Below, in pieces: positions 48,540 through 59,900 of a DNA stretch of 64,000 bases. Where the stretch lies: assembly GCF_023091745.1 (NCBI RefSeq), contig NW_026291482.1, forward strand, positions 1,798,001 through 1,862,000, in the 5' to 3' direction. This DNA is from Budorcas taxicolor. Its lineage: Eukaryota > Chordata > Mammalia > Artiodactyla > Bovidae. Positions within the stretch are counted from its first letter, which is position 1. Each line of letters begins with the position of its first letter. The notes beneath the pieces are model-generated. The model saw only the letters and a program-made list of their open reading frames with translations, searched no databases and was not told the origin of the DNA. Made by a program: the position numbers and the translations under genes.

Positions 48540-51500
48540 GTGCAAAGGCAAGGCAGGAGTGGAGCTGAGGCCAGGAAGGCGCCAGGAGCGTCTGCCTGTC
48601 TGGCGCAGCCTGCTCCTTCCCGGGCAGGAAGCCTAGCAGCGAGGCAAGTCTGGGCAAGGCTCGCCCAGGGCAGAGCAGCCTCACGCCAGCCACTCTGCCA
48701 GATCGGGCCTCTGAGCAGAGCTGGAGCTCTGCCGTACTGGAGGCTCACTGGGCTCCGCCCAAGGAGTGAGTGCAGACGCACGCAGCTGGGCTGCCTCCTC
48801 TTCTCCCGAGGAGGCTCGCTTCCCGCATGCTGTGCACTAGGCTTCCAGGCGGGGGCGCCCCGCGCCCCCTACAGGTCTTGGCTCAGGGGCTGCTTCCCTG
48901 GAGCTGGGGCTGCCGGCGGGAGCCCAGACACGCAGGGGCAGGCCCCACCACCTGCACACGTCTCTGCTGGGGAGCAGAGCGCTAGGGACATGACGTCTGT
49001 CAGGCACCTTCTGGGCGCCCACGGAGTCAGCCTCCGGGAGTGTGGGGCTGCAGACCACAGCCAGGGGACCTGGGAGCCTTGTGCTCTCCGTGCGGCGCTG
49101 AGTCTGGGCGGCCAAGCAACCGCTGGTGGAGCCCTGCACTTGCCCTCCCCTCCCCTCTACGAGAGGCCTCACTGCTGGAGGGCTTGGCAGTGTGCAAGCC
49201 ACCGGCTCCTAAGCCTTCCCCAAGGACGCCCGGGGCCTAGATGCAAAGGCAAGGCAGGAGTGGAGCTGAGGCCAGGAAGGCGCCAGGGGCCTCTCCCAGC
49301 ATCGCACAGCCTGCTCCTTCCCGGGCAGCAAGCCTAGCAGCGAGGCAAGCCTGGGCAAGTCTCGCCCAGGGCAGAGCAGCCTCGCGCAAGGCACTTGACT
49401 GGATCCGGCCTCTGAGCAGAGCTGGAGCTCTGCCGTCCTGGAGGCACACTCGGCTCGGCCCAAGCAGGGATTGCAGCTGCACGCGGCTTGGCTCCCTCGA
49501 CTCTTCCCAAGGAGGCTCGCTTCCAAGCGGACCGTGCACTTGGCTTCCAGGCAGGGACGCCCCGCGCCTCCTGCAGGTCTTGGCACAGGGGCTGCTTCCC
49601 CTGAGCGGAGGCTGTGGGCGGCAGCCCAGACACGCAGGGGCAGGCCCCAACCACCTGCCCACGTCTCTGCTGGTGGGGAGAGCACTAGGGACATGACGTC
49701 TGTCAGGCACCTTCTGGGCGCTCACGGAGTCAGCCTCCGGGTGTGTGGGGCTGCAGACCACAGCCGGGGGCCCTGGGGAAGCCTGGTGCTCTCCGTGCTG
49801 TGCTGAGTCGGGGCGGCCAAGCGAGCGCTGGAGGAGCCCTGCACTTGCCATTCCCTTCCCTATGACAGAGCTCTCACGGCTGGAGGGCTTGGCAGCGTGC
49901 ACCCCACCGGCCCCTAAGCCCTCCGCAAGGACGCCTGGGGACTAGGTGCAAAGGCAAGGCAGGAGTGGAGCTGAGGCCAGGAAGGCGCCAGGAGCGTCTG
50001 CCTGTCTGGCGCAGCCTGCTCCTTCCCGGGCAGGAAGCCTAGCAGCGAGGCAAGTCTGGGCAAGGCTCGCCCAGGGCAGAGCAGCCTCACGCCAGCCACT
50101 CTGCCAGATCGGGCCTCTGAGCAGAGCTGGAGCTCTGCCGTACTGGAGGCTCACTGGGCTCCGCCCAAGGAGTGAGTGCAGACGCACGCAGCTGGGCTGC
50201 CTCCTCTTCTCCCGAGGAGGCTCGCTTCCCGCATGCTGTGCACTAGGCTTCCAGGCGGGGGCGCCCCGCGCCCCCTACAGGTCTTGGCTCAGGGGCTGCT
50301 TCCCTGGAGCTGGGGCTGCCGGCGGGAGCCCAGACACGCAGGGGCAGGCCCCACCACCTGCACACGTCTCTGCTGGGGAGCAGAGCGCTAGGGACATGAC
50401 GTCTGTCAGGCACCTTCTGGGCGCCCACGGAGTCAGCCTCCGGGAGTGCGGGGCTGCAGACCACAGCCAGGGGACCTGGGAGCCTTGTGCTCTCCGTGCG
50501 GCGCTGAGTCTGGGCGGCCAAGCAACCGCTGGTGGAGCCCTGCACTTGCCCTCCCCTCCCCTCTACGAGAGGCCTCACTGCTGGAGGGCTTGGCAGTGTG
50601 CAAGCCACCGGCTCCTAAGCCTTCCCCAAGGACGCCCGGGGCCTAGATGCAAAGGCAAGGCAGGAGTGGAGCTGAGGCCAGGAAGGCGCCAGGGGCCTCT
50701 CCCAGCATCGCACAGCCTGCTCCTTCCCGGGCAGCAAGCCTAGCAGCGAGGCAAGCCTGGGCAAGTCTCGCCCAGGGCAGAGCAGCCTCGCGCAAGGCAC
50801 TTGACTGGATCCGGCCTCTGAGCAGAGCTGGAGCTCTGCCGTCCTGGAGGCACACTCGGCTCGGCCCAAGCAGGGATTGCAGCTGCACGCGGCTTGGCTC
50901 CCTCGACTCTTCCCAAGGAGGCTCGCTTCCAAGCGGACCGTGCACTTGGCTTCCAGGCAGGGACGCCCCGCGCCTCCTGCAGGTCTTGGCACAGGGGCTG
51001 CTTCCCCTGAGCGGAGGCTGTGGGCGGCAGCCCAGACACGCAGGGGCAGGCCCCAACCACCTGCCCACGTCTCTGCTGGTGGGGAGAGCACTAGGGACAT
51101 GACGTCTGTCAGGCACCTTCTGGGCGCTCACGGAGTCAGCCTCCGGGTGTGTGGGGCTGCAGACCACAGCCGGGGGCCCTGGGGAAGCCTGGTGCTCTCC
51201 GTGCTGTGCTGAGTCTGGGCGGCCAAGCGACCGCTGGAGGAGCCCTGCACTTGCCATTCCCTTCCCTATGACAGAGCTCTCACGGCTGGAGGGCTTGGCA
51301 GCGTGCAACCCACCGGCCCCTAAGCCCTCCGCAAGGACGCCTGGGGACTAGGTGCAAAGGCAAGGCAGGAGTGGAGCTGAGGCCAGGAAGGCGCCAGGAG
51401 CGTCTGCCTGTCTGGCGCAGCCTGCTCCTTCCCGGGCAGGAAGCCTAGCAGCGAGGCAAGTCTGGGCAAGGCTCGCCCAGGGCAGAGCAGCCTCACGCCA

Positions 51501-54500
51501 GCCACTCTGCCAGATCGGGCCTCTGAGCAGAGCTGGAGCTCTGCCGTACTGGAGGCTCACTGGGCTCCGCCCAAGGAGTGAGTGCAGACGCACGCAGCTG
51601 GGCTGCCTCCTCTTCTCCCGAGGAGGCTCGCTTCCCGCATGCTGTGCACTAGGCTTCCAGGCGGGGGCGCCCCGCGCCCCCTACAGGTCTTGGCTCAGGG
51701 GCTGCTTCCCTGGAGCTGGGGCTGCCGGCGGGAGCCCAGACACGCAGGGGCAGGCCCCACCACCTGCACACGTCTCTGCTGGGGAGCAGAGCGCTAGGGA
51801 CATGACGTCTGTCAGGCACCTTCTGGGCGCCCACGGAGTCAGCCTCCGGGAGTGTGGGGCTGCAGACCACAGCCAGGGGACCTGGGAGCCTTGTGCTCTC
51901 CGTGCGGCGCTGAGTCTGGGCGGCCAAGCAACCGCTGGTGGAGCCCTGCACTTGCCCTCCCCTCCCCTCTACGAGAGGCCTCACTGCTGGAGGGCTTGGC
52001 AGTGTGCAAGCCACCGGCTCCTAAGCCTTCCCCAAGGACGCCCGGGGCCTAGATGCAAAGGCAAGGCAGGAGTGGAGCTGAGGCCAGGAAGGCGCCAGGG
52101 GCCTCTCCCAGCATCGCACAGCCTGCTCCTTCCCGGGCAGCAAGCCTAGCAGCGAGGCAAGCCTGGGCAAGTCTCGCCCAGGGCAGAGCAGCCTCGCGCA
52201 AGGCACTTGACTGGATCCGGCCTCTGAGCAGAGCTGGAGCTCTGCCGTCCTGGAGGCACACTCGGCTCGGCCCAAGCAGGGATTGCAGCTGCACGCGGCT
52301 TGGCTCCCTCGACTCTTCCCAAGGAGGCTCGCTTCCAAGCGGACCGTGCACTTGGCTTCCAGGCAGGGACGCCCCGCGCCTCCTGCAGGTCTTGGCACAG
52401 GGGCTGCTTCCCCTGAGCGGAGGCTGTGGGCGGCAGCCCAGACACGCAGGGGCAGGCCCCAACCACCTGCCCACGTCTCTGCTGGTGGGGAGAGCACTAG
52501 GGACATGACGTCTGTCAGGCACCTTCTGGGCGCTCACGGAGTCAGCCTCCGGGTGTGTGGGGCTGCAGACCACAGCCGGGGGCCCTGGGGAAGCCTGGTG
52601 CTCTCCGTGCTGTGCTGAGTCGGGGCGGCCAAGCGAGCGCTGGAGGAGCCCTGCACTTGCCATTCCCTTCCCTATGACAGAGCTCTCACGGCTGGAGGGC
52701 TTGGCAGCGTGCACCCCACCGGCCCCTAAGCCCTCCGCAAGGACGCCTGGGGACTAGGTGCAAAGGCAAGGCAGGAGTGGAGCTGAGGCCAGGAAGGCGC
52801 CAGGAGCGTCTGCCTGTCTGGCGCAGCCTGCTCCTTCCCGGGCAGGAAGCCTAGCAGCGAGGCAAGTCTGGGCAAGGCTCGCCCAGGGCAGAGCAGCCTC
52901 ACGCCAGCCACTCTGCCAGATCGGGCCTCTGAGCAGAGCTGGAGCTCTGCCGTACTGGAGGCTCACTGGGCTCCGCCCAAGGAGTGAGTGCAGACGCACG
53001 CAGCTGGGCTGCCTCCTCTTCTCCCGAGGAGGCTCGCTTCCCGCATGCTGTGCACTAGGCTTCCAGGCGGGGGCGCCCCGCGCCCCCTACAGGTCTTGGC
53101 TCAGGGGCTGCTTCCCTGGAGCTGGGGCTGCCGGCGGGAGCCCAGACACGCAGGGGCAGGCCCCACCACCTGCACACGTCTCTGCTGGGGAGCAGAGCGC
53201 TAGGGACATGACGTCTGTCAGGCACCTTCTGGGCGCCCACGGAGTCAGCCTCCGGGAGTGCGGGGCTGCAGACCACAGCCAGGGGACCTGGGAGCCTTGT
53301 GCTCTCCGTGCGGCGCTGAGTCTGGGCGGCCAAGCAACCGCTGGTGGAGCCCTGCACTTGCCCTCCCCTCCCCTCTACGAGAGGCCTCACTGCTGGAGGG
53401 CTTGGCAGTGTGCAAGCCACCGGCTCCTAAGCCTTCCCCAAGGACGCCCGGGGCCTAGATGCAAAGGCAAGGCAGGAGTGGAGCTGAGGCCAGGAAGGCG
53501 CCAGGGGCCTCTCCCAGCATCGCACAGCCTGCTCCTTCCCGGGCAGCAAGCCTAGCAGCGAGGCAAGCCTGGGCAAGTCTCGCCCAGGGCAGAGCAGCCT
53601 CGCGCAAGGCACTTGACTGGATCCGGCCTCTGAGCAGAGCTGGAGCTCTGCCGTCCTGGAGGCACACTCGGCTCGGCCCAAGCAGGGATTGCAGCTGCAC
53701 GCGGCTTGGCTCCCTCGACTCTTCCCAAGGAGGCTCGCTTCCAAGCGGACCGTGCACTTGGCTTCCAGGCAGGGACGCCCCGCGCCTCCTGCAGGTCTTG
53801 GCACAGGGGCTGCTTCCCCTGAGCGGAGGCTGTGGGCGGCAGCCCAGACACGCAGGGGCAGGCCCCAACCACCTGCCCACGTCTCTGCTGGTGGGGAGAG
53901 CACTAGGGACATGACGTCTGTCAGGCACCTTCTGGGCGCTCACGGAGTCAGCCTCCGGGTGTGTGGGGCTGCAGACCACAGCCGGGGGCCCTGGGGAAGC
54001 CTGGTGCTCTCCGTGCTGTGCTGAGTCTGGGCGGCCAAGCGACCGCTGGAGGAGCCCTGCACTTGCCATTCCCTTCCCTATGACAGAGCTCTCACGGCTG
54101 GAGGGCTTGGCAGCGTGCACCCCACCGGCCCCTAAGCCCTCCGCAAGGACGCCTGGGGACTAGGTGCAAAGGCAAGGCAGGAGTGGAGCTGAGGCCAGGA
54201 AGGCGCCAGGAGCGTCTGCCTGTCTGGCGCAGCCTGCTCCTTCCCGGGCAGGAAGCCTAGCAGCGAGGCAAGTCTGGGCAAGGCTCGCCCAGGGCAGAGC
54301 AGCCTCACGCCAGCCACTCTGCCAGATCGGGCCTCTGAGCAGAGCTGGAGCTCTGCCGTACTGGAGGCTCACTGGGCTCCGCCCAAGGAGTGAGTGCAGA
54401 CGCACGCAGCTGGGCTGCCTCCTCTTCTCCCGAGGAGGCTCGCTTCCCGCATGCTGTGCACTAGGCTTCCAGGCGGGGGCGCCCCGCGCCCCCTACAGGT

Positions 54501-56975
54501 CTTGGCTCAGGGGCTGCTTCCCTGGAGCTGGGGCTGCCGGCGGGAGCCCAGACACGCAGGGGCAGGCCCCACCACCTGCACACGTCTCTGCTGGGGAGCA
54601 GAGCGCTAGGGACATGACGTCTGTCAGGCACCTTCTGGGCGCCCACGGAGTCAGCCTCCGGGAGTGTGGGGCTGCAGACCACAGCCAGGGGACCTGGGAG
54701 CCTTGTGCTCTCCGTGCGGCGCTGAGTCTGGGCGGCCAAGCAACCGCTGGTGGAGCCCTGCACTTGCCCTCCCCTCCCCTCTACGAGAGGCCTCACTGCT
54801 GGAGGGCTTGGCAGTGTGCAAGCCACCGGCTCCTAAGCCTTCCCCAAGGACGCCCGGGGCCTAGATGCAAAGGCAAGGCAGGAGTGGAGCTGAGGCCAGG
54901 AAGGCGCCAGGGGCCTCTCCCAGCATCGCACAGCCTGCTCCTTCCCGGGCAGCAAGCCTAGCAGCGAGGCAAGCCTGGGCAAGTCTCGCCCAGGGCAGAG
55001 CAGCCTCGCGCAAGGCACTTGACTGGATCCGGCCTCTGAGCAGAGCTGGAGCTCTGCCGTCCTGGAGGCACACTCGGCTCGGCCCAAGCAGGGATTGCAG
55101 CTGCACGCGGCTTGGCTCCCTCGACTCTTCCCAAGGAGGCTCGCTTCCAAGCGGACCGTGCACTTGGCTTCCAGGCAGGGACGCCCCGCGCCTCCTGCAG
55201 GTCTTGGCACAGGGGCTGCTTCCCCTGAGCGGAGGCTGTGGGCGGCAGCCCAGACACGCAGGGGCAGGCCCCAACCACCTGCCCACGTCTCTGCTGGTGG
55301 GGAGAGCACTAGGGACATGACGTCTGTCAGGCACCTTCTGGGCGCTCACGGAGTCAGCCTCCGGGTGTGTGGGGCTGCAGACCACAGCCGGGGGCCCTGG
55401 GGAAGCCTGGTGCTCTCCGTGCTGTGCTGAGTCGGGGCGGCCAAGCGAGCGCTGGAGGAGCCCTGCACTTGCCATTCCCTTCCCTATGACAGAGCTCTCA
55501 CGGCTGGAGGGCTTGGCAGCGTGCACCCCACCGGCCCCTAAGCCCTCCGCAAGGACGCCTGGGGACTAGGTGCAAAGGCAAGGCAGGAGTGGAGCTGAGG
55601 CCAGGAAGGCGCCAGGAGCGTCTGCCTGTCTGGCGCAGCCTGCTCCTTCCCGGGCAGGAAGCCTAGCAGCGAGGCAAGTCTGGGCAAGGCTCGCCCAGGG
55701 CAGAGCAGCCTCACGCCAGCCACTCTGCCAGATCGGGCCTCTGAGCAGAGCTGGAGCTCTGCCGTACTGGAGGCTCACTGGGCTCCGCCCAAGGAGTGAG
55801 TGCAGACGCACGCAGCTGGGCTGCCTCCTCTTCTCCCGAGGAGGCTCGCTTCCCGCATGCTGTGCACTAGGCTTCCAGGCGGGGGCGCCCCGCGCCCCCT
55901 ACAGGTCTTGGCTCAGGGGCTGCTTCCCTGGAGCTGGGGCTGCCGGCGGGAGCCCAGACACGCAGGGGCAGGCCCCACCACCTGCACACGTCTCTGCTGG
56001 GGAGCAGAGCGCTAGGGACATGACGTCTGTCAGGCACCTTCTGGGCGCCCACGGAGTCAGCCTCCGGGAGTGCGGGGCTGCAGACCACAGCCAGGGGACC
56101 TGGGAGCCTTGTGCTCTCCGTGCGGCGCTGAGTCTGGGCGGCCAAGCAACCGCTGGTGGAGCCCTGCACTTGCCCTCCCCTCCCCTCTACGAGAGGCCTC
56201 ACTGCTGGAGGGCTTGGCAGTGTGCAAGCCACCGGCTCCTAAGCCTTCCCCAAGGACGCCCGGGGCCTAGATGCAAAGGCAAGGCAGGAGTGGAGCTGAG
56301 GCCAGGAAGGCGCCAGGGGCCTCTCCCAGCATCGCACAGCCTGCTCCTTCCCGGGCAGCAAGCCTAGCAGCGAGGCAAGACTGGGCAAGTCTCGCCCAGG
56401 GCAGAGCAGCCTCGCGCAAGGCACTTGACTGGATCCGGCCTCTGAGCAGAGCTGGAGCTCTGCCGTCCTGGAGGCACACTCGGCTCGGCCCAAGCAGGGA
56501 TTGCAGCTGCACGCGGCTTGGCTCCCTCGACTCTTCCCAAGGAGGCTCGCTTCCAAGCGGACCGTGCACTTGGCTTCCAGGCAGGGACGCCCCGCGCCTC
56601 CTGCAGGTCTTGGCACAGGGGCTGCTTCCCCTGAGCGGAGGCTGTGGGCGGCAGCCCAGACACGCAGGGGCAGGCCCCAACCACCTGCCCACGTCTCTGC
56701 TGGTGGGGAGAGCACTAGGGACATGACGTCTGTCAGGCACCTTCTGGGCGCTCACGGAGTCAGCCTCCGGGTGTGTGGGGCTGCAGACCACAGCCGGGGG
56801 CCCTGGGGAAGCCTGGTGCTCTCCGTGCTGTGCTGAGTCGGGGCGGCCAAGCGAGCGCTGGAGGAGCCCTGCACTTGCCATTCCCTTCCCTATGACAGAG
56901 CTCTCACGGCTGGAGGGCTTGGCAGCGTGCACCCCACCGGCCCCTAAGCCCTCCGCAAGGACGCCTGGGGACTAG
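48540..56975. repeat. Homogeneous block of six 1406-bp dimers (three 2812-bp units)
   Basis: Dimers start at 48540, 49946, 51352, 52758, 54164 and 55570, each exactly 1406 bp. The extra three bases over the 1403-bp form are one in GGGACGCCCCGCG and two in CCCTGGGGAAGCC of the B unit. All six share states rare elsewhere: CCAGCCACTCTGCC, GGAGTGAGTGCAG, GCGCCCCCTACAGG, CCCTGGAGCTGG, GAGCGGAGGCTG and GGGACATGACG in B. A T/C difference (T at 49043, 51855, 54667; C at 50449, 53261, 56073) alternates, giving a 2812-bp period. Only a handful of other differences are visible in 8.4 kb, so the block is a recent amplification. The sixth copy has a private A at 56380 and breaks the alternation near its end. 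Confidence 0.9.
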
Positions 56976-59900
56976 GTGCAAAGGCAAGGCAGGAGTGGAG
57001 CTGAGGCCAGGAAGGCGCCAGGAGCGTCTGCCTGTCTGGCGCAGCCTGCTCCTTCCCGGGCAGGAAGCCTAGCAGCGAGGCAAGTCTGGGCAAGGCTCGC
57101 CCAGGGCAGAGCAGCCTCACGCCAGCAACTCTGCCAGATCGGGCCTCTGAGCAGAGCTGGAGCTCTGCCGTACTGGAGGCTCACTGGGCTCCGCCCAGGA
57201 GTGATTGCAGACGCACGCAGCTGCGCTGCCTCCTCTTCTCCCGAGGATGCTCGCTTCCCGCATGCTGTGCACTAGGCTTCCAGGCGGGGGCGCCCCGCGC
57301 CTCCTACAGGTCTTGCCTCAGGGGTTGCTTCCCTTGAGCTGGGGCTGCCGGCGGGAGCCCAGACACGCAGGGGCAGGCCCCACCACCTGCACACGTCTCT
57401 GCTGGGGAGCAGAGCGCTAGGGACATGACGTCTGTCAGGCACCTTCTGGGCGCCCACGGAGTCAGCCTCCGGGTGTGTGGGGCTGCAGACCACAGCCAGG
57501 GGACCTGGGAGCCTTGTGCTCTCCGTGCGGCGCTGAGTCTGGGCGGCCAAGCGAGCGCTGGAGGAGCCCTGCACTTGCCCTCCCCTCCCCTCTAAGAGAG
57601 GCCTCACTGCTGGAGGGCTTGGCAGTGTGCAAGCCACCGGCTCCTAAGCCTTCCCCACGGACGCCTGGGGCCTAGATGCAAAGGCAAGGCAGGAGTGGAG
57701 CTGAGGCCAGGAAGGCGCCAGTGGCCTCTCCCAGCATCGCGCAGCCTGCTCCTTCCTGGGCAGCAAGCCTAGCAGCGAGGCAAGCCTGGGCAAGTCTCGC
57801 CCAGGGCAGAGCAGCCTCGCGCAAGGCACTTGACTGGATCCGGCCTCTGAGCAGAGCTGGAGCTCTGCCGTACTGGAGGCACACTCGGCTCGGCCCAAGC
57901 AGGGATGGCAGCTGCACCTGGCTTGGCTCCCTCGACTCTTCCCAAGGAGGCTCCCTTCCAAGCGTACTCTGCACTTGGCTTCCAGGCAGGACTCCCCGCG
58001 CCTCCTGCCAGTCTTGGCACAGGGGCTGCTTCCCCTGAGCTGAGGCTGTGGGCGGCAGCCCAGACACGCAGGGGCAGGCCCCAACCACCTGCCCACGTCT
58101 CTGCTGGTGGGGAGAGCACTAGGGAAATGACGTCTGTCAGGCACCTTCTGGGCGCTCACGGAGTCAGCCTCCGGGTGTGTGGGGCTGCAGACCACAGCCA
58201 GGGGCCCTGGGAGCCTGGGGCTCTCCGTGCTGTGCTGAGTCTGGGCGGCCAAGCGAGCGCTGGAGGAGCCCTGCACTTGCCATTCCCTTCCCTATGACAG
58301 AGCTCTCACGGCTGGAGGGCTTGGCAGCGTGCAACCCACCAGCCCCTAAGCCCTCCGCAAGGACGCCTGGGGACTAGGTGCAAAGGCAAGGCAGGAGTGG
58401 AGCTGAGGCCAGGAAGGCGCCAGGAGCGTCTGCCTGTCTGGCGCAGCCTGCTCCTTCCCGGGCAGGAAGCCTAGCAGCGAGGCAAGTCTGGGCAAGGCTC
58501 GCCCAGGGCAGAGCAGCCTCACGCCAGCAACTCTGCCAGATCGGGCCTCTGAGCAGAGCTGGAGCTCTGCCGTACTGGAGGCTCACTGGGCTCCGCCCAA
58601 GGAGTGATTGCAGACGCACGCAGCTGCGCTGCCTCCTCTTCTCCCGAGGAGGCTCGCTTCCCGCATGCTGTGCACTAGGCTTCCAGGCGGGGGCGCCCCG
58701 CGCCTCCTACAGGTCTTGCCTCAGGGGCTGCTTCCCTTGAGCTGGGGCTGCCGGCGGGAGCCCAGACACGCAGGGGCAGGCCCCACCACCTGCACACGTC
58801 TCTGCTGGGGAGCAGAGCGCTAGGGACATGACGTCTGTCAGGCACCTTCTGGGCGCCCACGGAGTCAGCCTCCGGGTGTGTGGGGCTGCAGACCACAGCC
58901 AGGGGACCTGGGAGCCTTGTGCTCTCCGTGCGGCGCTGAGTCTGGGCGGCCAAGCGAGCGCTGGAGGAGCCCTGCACTTGCCCTCCCCTCCCCTCTAAGA
59001 GAGGCCTCACTGCTGGAGGGCTTGGCAGTGTGCAAGCCACCGGCTCCTAAGCCTTCCCCACGGACGCCTGGGGCCTAGATGCAAAGGCAAGGCAGGAGTG
59101 GAGCTGAGGCCAGGAAGGCGCCAGTGGCCTCTCCCAGCATCGCGCAGCCTGCTCCTTCCTGGGCAGCAAGCCTAGCAGCGAGGCAAGCCTGGGCAAGTCT
59201 CGCCCAGGGCAGAGCAGCCTCGCGCAAGGCACTTGACTGGATCCGGCCTCTGAGCAGAGCTGGAGCTCTGCCGTACTGGAGGCACACTCGGCTCGGCCCA
59301 AGCAGGGATGGCAGCTGCACCTGGCTTGGCTCCCTCGACTCTTCCCAAGGAGGCTCGCTTCCAAGCGTACTCTGCACTTGGCTTCCAGGCAGGACTCCCC
59401 GCGCCTCCTGCCAGTCTTGGCACAGGGGCTGCTTCCCCTGAGCTGAGGCTGTGGGCGGCAGCCCAGACACGCAGGGGCAGGCCCCAACCACCTGCCCACG
59501 TCTCTGCTGGTGGGGAGAGCACTAGGGAAATGACGTCTGTCAGGCACCTTCTGGGCGCTCACGGAGTCAGCCTCCGGGTGTGTGGGGCTGCAGACCACAG
59601 CCAGGGGCCCTGGGAGCCTGGGGCTCTCCGTGCTGTGCTGAGTCTGGGCGGCCAAGCGAGCGCTGGAGGAGCCCTGCACTTGCCATTCCCTTCCCTATGA
59701 CAGAGCTCTCACGGCTGCAGGGCTTGGCAGCGTGCAACCCACCGGCCCCTAAGCCCTCCGCAAGGACGCCTGGGGACTAGGTGCAAAGGCAAGGCAGGAG
59801 TGGAGCTGAGGCCAGGAAGGCGCCAGGAGCGTCTGCCTGTCTGGCGCAGCCTGCTCCTTCCCGGGCAGGAAGCCTAGCAACGAGGCAAGTCTGGGCAAGG

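Noticed and set aside
48540..49337. 265-codon open frame as a real protein gene (repeated at 49946, 51352, 52758, 54164 and 55570)
   Set aside because: It exists only because the 1406-bp units lack one stop codon that interrupts the same frame in other A units. It needs a GTG start, spans a monomer boundary, overlaps several frames on the other strand and has no recognisable domain.
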